From Casp-actino8 sp041159745 (lineage in GTDB: Bacteria; Actinomycetota; Acidimicrobiia; Acidimicrobiales; Ilumatobacteraceae): a DNA stretch of 6,055 bases. The first letter of the stretch is position 1. Each line of letters starts with the position of its first letter. Shown here piece by piece: positions 1 to 5,038 of the stretch. The translations under genes were made by a program, and so were the position numbers. The stretch is from contig JBEAXP010000007.1 of the NCBI GenBank assembly GCA_041159745.1, positions 1 through 6,055 of the forward strand, written 5' to 3'. The notes beneath the pieces were generated by a model, which saw only the letters and a list, made by a program, of their open reading frames with translations, was not told the DNA's origin and searched no databases.

Positions 1-8
1 CATCAGCC

Positions 9-374
9 ATGGGCACCGCCGTCGAACTCACCTCGGCCAACTTCGAGTCCACCGTCGCGGGCGACGGCCTGGTTCTCGTCGACTTCTGGGCCGCGTGGTG
101 CGGGCCGTGCCGGGCTTTCGCGCCGGTGTTCGAGAAGGTCGCCGCGGCCCACCCCGACGCCACGTTCGGCAAGGTGGACACCGAAGCCGAGCAGTCGATC
201 GCGGCCGAGTTCGGCATCCAGTCGATCCCGACTCTCATGATCTTCCGCGACGGGATCCTGCTCTACAACCAGGCCGGCGCACTGCCCGAGCACGCGCTCA
301 GCGACCTGGTCGACAAGGCCAAGGCTCTCGACATGGACGCGGTGCGCGCGGAGATCGACGCCCAGTCGAAGTGA
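9..374 (+). CDS. trxA: Thioredoxin, 121 residues
   Basis: A small cytoplasmic protein disulfide reductase that would be recharged by thioredoxin reductase and NADPH. The sequence shows the single-domain thioredoxin fold: buried Asp25 in VDFWA (counterpart of E. coli Asp26), the redox motif W30-C31-G32-P33-C34, and the cis-proline loop S72-I73-P74-T75 facing the active site. At 121 residues it is about a dozen longer than E. coli thioredoxin; the excess is a charged C-terminal helix (LDMDAVRAEIDAQSK). The first residues (MGTAVELTSANFES) match the usual thioredoxin start. Only 8 bases precede the ATG and the frame is open to the window edge, so an upstream start cannot be excluded and neither promoter nor ribosome site is visible. 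The next gene is 193 bases away, so it is probably not co-transcribed. The family is certain; whether this is the main thioredoxin or a paralogue is not, so the symbol is tentative. Confidence 0.95.
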   Translation: MGTAVELTSANFESTVAGDGLVLVDFWAAWCGPCRAFAPVFEKVAAAHPDATFGKVDTEAEQSIAAEFGIQSIPTLMIFRDGILLYNQAGALPEHALSDLVDKAKALDMDAVRAEIDAQSK

Positions 375-498
375 TCCGACCCGTGTTGCCAGAAACTTTT
401 GTACGGAAACGGGCGAGATTGTAGGAAACTTCCGCGTGAGAAAGTTCGGCGTTCGTTCACCTCTCACTATGTTTCGTGTGCCGCACCCGCCAGCGGCG

Positions 499-542
499 CA
501 ACGACCCGAAGGCTCGAGCTCACGCTCGCCGACGGGTCGTTG
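499..542 (+). terminator. Long inverted repeat, possible terminator of the thioredoxin gene
   Basis: CAACGACCCG (499-508) pairs perfectly with CGGGTCGTTG (533-542), a 10-bp stem. The 24-base loop can itself form a 5-bp hairpin (CGAGC 515-519 with GCTCG 524-528, loop TCAC). The following bases, TATTT, give only a weak T-rich tail, so this is not a textbook intrinsic terminator. It lies 125 bases after the thioredoxin stop and ends 25 bases before the next ATG. It could end thioredoxin transcription, or be an operator for the hydrolase, since its right arm lies where a -35 region would fall. Confidence 0.4.
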
Positions 543-555
543 TATTTCCGGTGCC

Positions 556-567
556 TAACGTGACGTC
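556..567 (+). promoter_or_regulatory. Putative leaderless promoter (-10 TAACGT) of the serine hydrolase
   Basis: TAACGT (556-561) fits the actinobacterial TANNNT -10 pattern, and exactly 6 bases separate it from the ATG at 568, which would put transcription start on the A of the start codon. No Shine-Dalgarno sequence is visible upstream. A convincing -35 is absent. The TAA is also an in-frame stop that limits the gene's start. The rest of the 375-567 gap holds an A/T-richer stretch with three GAAAC copies (392, 406, 425) and a weak TATGTT (468-473), with no recognisable gene. Confidence 0.45.
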
Positions 568-1803
568 ATGAATCACGGTCTGCCCTTGGTGAGTCCCGGC
601 GAAGTCGGCCTGTCGCCCGAACGTCTGGCGCGTCTCGACACCCACTTCACTCGTTACGTCGACGAGGGCCGCCTGGCCGGTTGGCAAGTGGTGATCGCGC
701 GCGATGGCAAGGTCGCGCATTCGTCGCGTTGCGGCTTGGCCGATCGTGAAGAGGGTCGACCAGTCGCCGACGACACCATCTGGCGAATCTTCTCGATGAC
801 CAAGCCCATCACCGCCGTCGCGGCCCTGATCCTCTGGGAGGAAGGTCGCTTCGAACTCAACGATCGCGTGTCGAAGTTCATCCCCGAGTTCGGCGAATCG
901 AAGGTGTGGCGGGGCGGAACGTTCGTGAACCCCATCCTCGAACCGCAAACCGAGCCGATGCTCATGTGGCATCTGTTCACGCACACCGCCGGGCTCACTT
1001 ACGGATTCATGTATTCGCATCCGGTCGACGAGATCTACCGGCGGGCCGGCATGGAATGGGGATTCCCGCGCGATCTCGATCTCGCTGGTGTGTGTTCGCT
1101 GCTCGCTCGCCAGCCGCTGCTCTTCCAGCCCGGTCGTGAGTGGAACTACTCCACGTCGATCGACGTGCTCGGTCGTGTGGTGGAAGTGATCAGTGGTCAG
1201 CGCCTCGGTGAGTTCTTGCGGCAGCGCATCTTCGAGCCGCTCGGCATGACCGACACCGCGTTCTGGTGTCCGCCCGACAAGGTCGATCGTCTGAGTGCGC
1301 TGTACACGAAGATGCCCGGCAAGCGTGAAGCGGTGCGCGCCGATGGCGCCGATCGCGGAACGCGCAGTGAACCCGCGTTCGACGGTGGTGGTGGCGGCCT
1401 GGTTTCGACCATGCCCGACTACGTACGCTTCGCCGAGATGCTGCGGCGCGGTGGCGAGTTCGGTGGCCAGCGCATCCTGTCGCCGCGCACCGTTCAGTAC
1501 ATGGCCAGCAATCACCTGCCGGGCAACGCCGATCTCACCGAATACGGCCGTCCGCTGTTCGCCGAGACGACGTTCGACGGAGTCGGTTTCGGCCTGGGCG
1601 TGAGCGTGACGCTCGATCCGGTGGCCAACAAGTCGCCGGGATCGGTGGGCGACTTCGGTTGGGGCGGAGCGGCCAGCACCTGGTTCATGGTCGATCCGGT
1701 GGAGGACCTCACGCTGACGTTCATGACGCAGTTGATGCCCTCGAGCACCTATCCGATTCGGAGTCAGTTGAAGCAGTTGGTCCACCAGGCCCTGGTCGAC
1801 TGA
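568..1803 (+). CDS. Serine hydrolase, class C beta-lactamase / family VIII esterase fold
   Basis: A 411-residue penicillin-binding-protein-like serine hydrolase; relatives are mostly carboxylesterases or transesterases, few true beta-lactamases. Visible motifs are the nucleophile box S76-M77-T78-K79 (SxxK, in WRIFSMTKP), the conserved LFTHTAGLTYGF segment (136-147), the catalytic tyrosine box Y194-S195-T196 within EWNYSTSIDVLG (YSx, where classic class C enzymes have YSN), and W365-G366-G367 in FGWGGAASTWF, which takes the place of the KTG box. Length is normal for the family. There is no signal peptide or membrane segment, so it should act in the cytoplasm, which argues against a role in beta-lactam resistance. 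ATG 568 is the first start after the in-frame stop at 556; it has no ribosome site and is probably translated leaderless. A GTG at 589 is a weaker alternative start. The natural substrate is unknown. Confidence 0.93.
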   Translation: MNHGLPLVSPGEVGLSPERLARLDTHFTRYVDEGRLAGWQVVIARDGKVAHSSRCGLADREEGRPVADDTIWRIFSMTKPITAVAALILWEEGRFELNDRVSKFIPEFGESKVWRGGTFVNPILEPQTEPMLMWHLFTHTAGLTYGFMYSHPVDEIYRRAGMEWGFPRDLDLAGVCSLLARQPLLFQPGREWNYSTSIDVLGRVVEVISGQRLGEFLRQRIFEPLGMTDTAFWCPPDKVDRLSALYTKMPGKREAVRADGADRGTRSEPAFDGGGGGLVSTMPDYVRFAEMLRRGGEFGGQRILSPRTVQYMASNHLPGNADLTEYGRPLFAETTFDGVGFGLGVSVTLDPVANKSPGSVGDFGWGGAASTWFMVDPVEDLTLTFMTQLMPSSTYPIRSQLKQLVHQALVD

Positions 1804-1827
1804 CTCCGGCGCTCGGGGCTCGACCGG

Positions 1828-1841
1828 TACCCTGACCGGCG
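1828..1841 (+). promoter_or_regulatory. Possible leaderless-type -10 (TACCCT) before the fucose synthase gene
   Basis: TACCCT (1828-1833) fits TANNNT and lies 8 bases before the ATG at 1842; there is no Shine-Dalgarno sequence in the 38-base gap. CCGGT (1824-1828) and ACCGG (1835-1839) could form a small hairpin over the same bases. The spacing is 2 bases longer than ideal, and read-through from the hydrolase gene is equally possible. Confidence 0.25.
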
Positions 1842-2813
1842 ATGACGAACAAGCCGTTGCCCCGCGACGCCCGTGTCTACGTGGCCGGGCACACCGGTCT
1901 GGTGGGTAGCGCGGTGGTTCGTCGGCTCGAGGCGGCCGGTCACACCAACGTTCTCACCGCCACGCGGCGCGAACTCGACCTGCGCGACCAGGGCGCGGTC
2001 AACACCTGGTTCGAGGCCAACCGTCCCGAGTACGTGTTCTTGGTCGCCGGCACGGTGGGCGGAATCCTCGCCAACAGCACGCGTCCGGCCGAGTTCATCT
2101 ACGACAACCTGATGATCCACGGCACGGTCGTGCACGCGAGTCATCTGAGCGGTGTCACCAAGTTGCTGTACCTCGGCAGTTCGTGCATCTACCCGCGTCA
2201 CGCCACCCAGCCGATCACCGAAGAGCAGTTGCTCACCGGCCCGCTCGAGCCCACCAACGAGTGGTACGCCATCGCCAAGATCGCCGGCATCAAGTTGTGC
2301 CAGGCGTACCGCCGTCAGTATGGCTCCGACTTCATCTCGGCCATGCCCACCAATCTGTACGGGCCGAACGACAACTTCGATCTCGCGTCGAGCCACGTGC
2401 TGCCGGCCCTCATCCGCAAGTTCCACGACGCGCGGGTGGCCGGTCGCTCGGAGGTGGAGATCTGGGGCACGGGCAGTCCGATGCGCGAATTCCTGCACGT
2501 CGACGACCTCGCCGACGCCTGCTTGTTCCTGATGGAGAACTACAGCGACGACTCGCACATCAACGTGGGCACCGGAGTCGACCTCAGCATTCGCGAACTG
2601 GCCGAGAAGGTGCGCGACGTCGTGCACCCCGAGGCCGAGTTGGTGTTCGACACGTCGAAGCCCGACGGCATGCCGCGCAAGGTTCTCGACGTCGGTCGTC
2701 TGCGCAACCTGGGGTGGTCGCCGTCGTACGACCTCGACTCGGGCATCCGTTCGACCTACCAGTGGTATCTCGACCAGGTGTCGGCCGCGGTGGGCCTGCG
2801 CGGAATCGACTGA
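1842..2813 (+). CDS. fcl: GDP-L-fucose synthase (GDP-4-keto-6-deoxymannose 3,5-epimerase/4-reductase)
   Basis: Converts GDP-4-keto-6-deoxy-D-mannose to GDP-L-fucose with NADPH, the last step of GDP-fucose synthesis for cell-surface glycans. It is a 323-residue cytoplasmic short-chain dehydrogenase of the extended type. The N-terminal Rossmann motif is G16-H-T-G19-L-V-G22. The catalytic residues sit in GSSCIYP (S113, C115), Y142-A-I-A-K146 and H185, each exactly six positions after E. coli GMER S107, C109, Y136, K140 and H179, so both epimerase and reductase chemistry should be intact. The NLYGPNDNFD and MREFLHVDDLADA segments are also diagnostic. Length is normal. The partner gene for GDP-mannose 4,6-dehydratase is not in this window, so it is either elsewhere or the gene is separated from its pathway. 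It starts 38 bases after the hydrolase gene on the same strand and ends one base from the opposing acyl-CoA synthetase. Confidence 0.96.
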   Translation: MTNKPLPRDARVYVAGHTGLVGSAVVRRLEAAGHTNVLTATRRELDLRDQGAVNTWFEANRPEYVFLVAGTVGGILANSTRPAEFIYDNLMIHGTVVHASHLSGVTKLLYLGSSCIYPRHATQPITEEQLLTGPLEPTNEWYAIAKIAGIKLCQAYRRQYGSDFISAMPTNLYGPNDNFDLASSHVLPALIRKFHDARVAGRSEVEIWGTGSPMREFLHVDDLADACLFLMENYSDDSHINVGTGVDLSIRELAEKVRDVVHPEAELVFDTSKPDGMPRKVLDVGRLRNLGWSPSYDLDSGIRSTYQWYLDQVSAAVGLRGID

Positions 2814-2819
2814 CTCAGT
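2809..2819. repeat. 11-base palindrome spanning two convergent stop codons
   Basis: ACTGA-C-TCAGT is a perfect palindrome around the single base (2814) between the TGA of the fucose synthase gene (2811-2813) and the TGA of the minus-strand synthetase gene (read as TCA at 2815-2817). Six of the paired bases follow automatically from two facing TGA stops; only the flanking AC/GT is extra. A longer-range pairing TGGGCC (2791-2796) with GGCCCA (2839-2844) is also possible. No T-rich terminator tail is visible on either strand. Confidence 0.5.
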
Positions 2820-4374
2820 TCACCTGACGCGTCTGGCCGGCCCAGTACGGCTCGCGCAATTTGAACTTCTGCAACTTGCCGGTGGCCGTGCGGGCCAGGG
2901 CGTCGCGGAACTCCACGCGCTTCGGGCACTTGTAGCCGGCCAACTTGGTCTTGGCGTACGCGATCACGTCGTCTTCGCCGAGCGTCGAACCAGCCGACTT
3001 CACGACCAGCGCGAGAACGAGTTCGCCCCATTTCTCGTCGGGAACGCCGATCACCGCCACCTCGGTCACCTCGGGGTGGCTGAAGATCGCGTCCTCCACT
3101 TCGATGGACGACACGTTCTCGCCACCCGAGATGATCACGTCCTTCTTGCGGTCGCTGATGGTGACGTAACCCTCGTCGTCGATGGTGCCGCCGTCGCCGG
3201 TGTGGAACCACGCCGGGCCGTTCGGATCGTCGGCGGCCGCGTGGATCGCGTCGCCCGTGGCTTCGGGTTGGTTCCAGTAGCCCTCCATGATCACGTTGCC
3301 CCGCGCGAGCACTTCACCTTGCGGCGACGTGCGCAGCTCGACTCCGAGCGCCGGAGCGCCCGCCCGCGACAACTTCTGGGCGCGCTCGGCGGGCGTGAGG
3401 GCGTCGAACTCGGAACGCGTGCGATTCATGGTGAGGAACGGCGACGTCTCGGTGAGCCCGTACAACTGCACGAATTCCCAACCGAGTTCGGTTTCCATGC
3501 GCTCGATGGTGCGCGTGGGCGGCGGTGCGCCCGCCACGACCATGCGTACGCGATCGCGACCCGGGATCGGACCGTTCCAGCCGGCGGCCGCGTCGAGAAC
3601 GGCGTTCACGACGGCGGGAGCACCGCACAGCATCGTGACTCCGTGCGTGTCGACACGACGCAGGATCTCGGCCCCGTCGACCTTGCGCAGAATGATGTGG
3701 CGTCCGCCCATCCCGGTGACCGCGTACACCATGCCCCAGCCGTTGCAGTGGAACTGGGGGAGAGTGTGCAGATACACGTCGCGATCGTTCACGCCCATCT
3801 GCCACCCGAACGTGGCGGCATTGAGCCACAGATTGCGGTGGGTGAGTTGCACGCCCTTGGGTCGAGCGGTGGTGCCGCTCGTGTAGTTGATGGTGGCGGT
3901 GGCCGTTTCGTCGGGAGTCCACGGCTTCGGCTCGACGCCGTGGCGCAGCAGCGCATCGTCGGCGTCACGCCCGATGACGAACTTGTGCTCGCACTCGACC
4001 GATGACATGGCGTCCTCGAGTTCGGGGTCGACGAGCAGCACGCGCGCACCGGAATGCTCGACGATGTACTTCACCTCTTCGGCGACGAGACGGAAGTTCA
4101 CCGGAACGAGGATGCGCCCCGATCCCGACACGCCGAAGAAACTCGTGAGCAATCGCGCCGAGTTGTGACTCACCATCGCCACGCGCTCGCCGACGCCGAT
4201 GCCGAGCGCATCGAGTCCGGCCGCCTGCGCGCGCATGCGCTCGCCGATCTGCCGGTAGGTGAGCGAGCCCCATGATTCGGCGGGCTGATCGGGCTCGTCG
4301 ACCACGGCCACGCGGTCGGGATAGAGGAGTTCGGCGCGGCGAATGTGGTCGTTGATGGTCAGGGGCACATGCAT
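2815..4374 (-). CDS. AMP-forming acyl-CoA synthetase (fatty-acid/carboxylic-acid CoA ligase)
   Basis: A 519-residue ANL-superfamily enzyme that adenylates a carboxylic acid with ATP and transfers it to CoA. Motifs in order: the phosphate loop Y164-TSGTTARPKG (164-174), the substrate-pocket segment LPQFHCNGWG (205-214), the A5 motif Y305-GLTET, T392-GD, the hinge and A8 region DRKKDVIISGGENVSSIEVE (408-427), and the A10 catalytic lysine K500 in ARTATGK (494-500). All residues needed for both half reactions are present and the length is normal. The overall pattern resembles the FadD-like/medium-chain and plant AAE-type ligases, a group that also contains the methylmercaptopropionate ligase DmdB, so the substrate cannot be told from sequence alone. 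It is cytoplasmic, with no signal or membrane segment. It is transcribed divergently from the DUF4242/flavoprotein pair, which suggests a shared pathway, and converges with the fucose synthase gene with one base between them. Confidence 0.95.
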   Translation of the reverse strand: MHVPLTINDHIRRAELLYPDRVAVVDEPDQPAESWGSLTYRQIGERMRAQAAGLDALGIGVGERVAMVSHNSARLLTSFFGVSGSGRILVPVNFRLVAEEVKYIVEHSGARVLLVDPELEDAMSSVECEHKFVIGRDADDALLRHGVEPKPWTPDETATATINYTSGTTARPKGVQLTHRNLWLNAATFGWQMGVNDRDVYLHTLPQFHCNGWGMVYAVTGMGGRHIILRKVDGAEILRRVDTHGVTMLCGAPAVVNAVLDAAAGWNGPIPGRDRVRMVVAGAPPPTRTIERMETELGWEFVQLYGLTETSPFLTMNRTRSEFDALTPAERAQKLSRAGAPALGVELRTSPQGEVLARGNVIMEGYWNQPEATGDAIHAAADDPNGPAWFHTGDGGTIDDEGYVTISDRKKDVIISGGENVSSIEVEDAIFSHPEVTEVAVIGVPDEKWGELVLALVVKSAGSTLGEDDVIAYAKTKLAGYKCPKRVEFRDALARTATGKLQKFKLREPYWAGQTRQVN

Positions 4375-4386
4375 GCCGACAGAGTA
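4375..4386 (-). promoter_or_regulatory. Putative leaderless promoter (-10 TACTCT) of the acyl-CoA synthetase
   Basis: On the minus strand TACTCT (4386-4381) lies exactly 6 bases before the ATG (4374-4372), the spacing expected if transcription begins at the start codon. There is no Shine-Dalgarno sequence. No good -35 is visible at the right distance. Confidence 0.5.
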
Positions 4387-4402
4387 GGCATCCGCGGGCT
4401 GC

Positions 4403-4413
4403 GGGGTTTCCCC
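4403..4413. repeat. Short palindrome GGGG-TTT-CCCC in the divergent region
   Basis: Four G and four C residues flank a TTT centre, a perfect inverted repeat 17 bases upstream of the acyl-CoA synthetase -10 hexamer, roughly where its -35 would be. It may be an operator half or a small hairpin; in G+C-rich DNA a 4-bp repeat can arise by chance. Confidence 0.35.
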
Positions 4414-4421
4414 TGGTCAGG

Positions 4422-4433
4422 CGGGATCTCCCG
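4422..4433. repeat. Perfect palindrome CGGGA-TC-TCCCG in the divergent region
   Basis: CGGGA (4422-4426) and TCCCG (4429-4433) are exact inverted copies around 2 bases, too close for an RNA loop and therefore more like the site of a dimeric DNA-binding protein. It sits between the two divergent promoters, 7 bases upstream of the plus-strand -35, so a bound regulator could affect either gene. Confidence 0.4.
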
Positions 4434-4440
4434 TTAAAAG

Positions 4441-4470
4441 TTGACCAAACGGGTAGGAATTGGAAATTAT
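4441..4470 (+). promoter_or_regulatory. Promoter of the DUF4242/flavoprotein operon
   Basis: TTGACC (4441-4446) matches the -35 consensus at 5 of 6 positions. AATTAT (4465-4470) matches the -10 consensus at 4 of 6, with an 18-base spacer. It lies in an island much richer in A/T than its surroundings. Transcription would start near 4477, giving a leader of about 37 bases with a good ribosome site, unlike the leaderless arrangement proposed for the other genes here. Confidence 0.55.
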
Positions 4471-4484
4471 GACCTTTAGGGTCA
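4442..4484 (+). promoter_or_regulatory. Two TGACC-N4-GGGT operator-like repeats over the promoter
   Basis: TGACC-AAAC-GGGT (4442-4454) and TGACC-TTTA-GGGT (4470-4482) share 9 fixed bases with the same spacing and lie 28 bases apart. The second copy extends to a perfect inverted repeat TGACC-N5-GGTCA (4470-4484). The first copy covers the -35 element, the second the end of the -10 and the likely start site, which is where a repressor would sit. The regulator is not encoded in the visible sequence and its family is not recognisable from the site. Confidence 0.5.
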
Positions 4485-4503
4485 GGAATCGTTCCCGACT
4501 CCC

Positions 4504-4508
4504 GGAGG
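4504..4508 (+). promoter_or_regulatory. Ribosome binding site GGAGG that sets the DUF4242 gene start
   Basis: GGAGG lies 5 bases before the ATG at 4514 and is the only strong Shine-Dalgarno sequence in the window. It favours this ATG over the in-frame TTG (4460) and ATG (4469) upstream, both of which fall within or next to the promoter. Confidence 0.8.
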
Positions 4509-4513
4509 TTGCC

Positions 4514-5038
4514 ATGTCACTCGTTCTCGCCGAAATCCTGCCCACGGGCGACGTCGCCGACGTTCTGCGGTCGGTCGAATCGGTCGCCCGAGCCAGCGCC
4601 GGCGAGTTCATCGAGGCCCAGGTCACCGGGTCGAAGGACCGGGTGTTCGCCATCATCGAGGGTGTCGGCCCGGCCGATCTACGGGCGGCGTTGGGTGCGG
4701 CTGGTCTGCAGGTCGACGACGTCGCAGCGGTGCGACTCGTCGGGGCCGACCTCGCCGCGATCAAGGCCAACCGTCCGGCGTCGGGCTACCTCGTCGAGTG
4801 GGATCTGCCGTCCGGCCTCACCATGGACGCGTATCTCGCCCGCAAGAAGGAGAAGTCGCCTCTGTACGCGCAGGTCCCCGAGACCACGTTCCAGCGCACC
4901 TACGTGCGCGAAGACATGGTGAAGTGCTTGTGCTTCTACGACGCGCCCGACGAGGACGCCGTCCGTCGCGCTCGCGACGTCGTGAGCGCACCGATCGATC
5001 GACTGCACCACCTGGCCGACGTCCGCAGCGATGCCTGA
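4514..5038 (+). CDS. DUF4242 (SCO4226-like) family protein, apparently with two tandem domains
   Basis: A 174-residue, probably cytoplasmic protein of unknown function. Residues 92-168 look like a DUF4242 domain: YLVEWDLPSGLT at the start, TFQRTYV, then CFYDAPDEDAVRR. This family has a ferredoxin-like fold and its studied member, Streptomyces SCO4226, was reported to bind nickel; whether this protein binds metal is unknown, although H165-H166 and C138/C140 are present. Residues 3-76 appear to be a diverged second copy: LAEILPTGDVADVL echoes LVEWDLPSGLTMDAYL, and residues 31-70 align without gaps to 125-164. The two halves could form an intramolecular version of the usual dimer. The start at 4514 is chosen for its GGAGG site. 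The stop overlaps the next gene by 8 bases, implying coupled translation and a joint role with the flavoprotein. The C-terminal domain call is fairly secure; the N-terminal duplication is inferred. Confidence 0.8.
   Translation: MSLVLAEILPTGDVADVLRSVESVARASAGEFIEAQVTGSKDRVFAIIEGVGPADLRAALGAAGLQVDDVAAVRLVGADLAAIKANRPASGYLVEWDLPSGLTMDAYLARKKEKSPLYAQVPETTFQRTYVREDMVKCLCFYDAPDEDAVRRARDVVSAPIDRLHHLADVRSDA

Noticed and set aside
392..429. Three GAAAC copies (392, 406, 425) in the gap after the thioredoxin gene, resembling ECF sigma -35 elements
   Set aside because: Spacings of 14 and 19 are irregular and no -10 partner lies at the right distance, so chance in an A/T-richer patch is the simplest explanation.
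520..1785. Long minus-strand open frame of 421 codons antisense to the serine hydrolase
   Set aside because: It mirrors a gene with clear motifs, its protein is rich in His, Arg and Glu with no recognisable domain, and long antisense frames are expected in G+C-rich coding DNA.
568..1803. Serine hydrolase as an antibiotic-resistance beta-lactamase
   Set aside because: No signal peptide, YST in place of YSN, and WGG in place of KTG fit family VIII esterases and related hydrolases better.
1822..1839. Direct repeat GACCGG (1822-1827 and 1834-1839) before the fucose synthase gene
   Set aside because: Only 6 bases of common composition in this genome; no supporting structure.
1764..2627. Minus-strand open frame of 287 codons antisense to the fucose synthase gene
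   Set aside because: Low-complexity V/G/R/H-rich translation without motifs, opposite a gene with all catalytic residues conserved.
3076..4005. Plus-strand open frame of 309 codons antisense to the acyl-CoA synthetase
   Set aside because: Same antisense effect; no family resemblance and no ribosome site.
4460..4513. Longer version of the DUF4242 protein starting at TTG 4460 or ATG 4469
   Set aside because: These starts overlap the likely -10 and operator, have no ribosome site, and add basic residues unlike the domain; GGAGG before ATG 4514 decides the matter.
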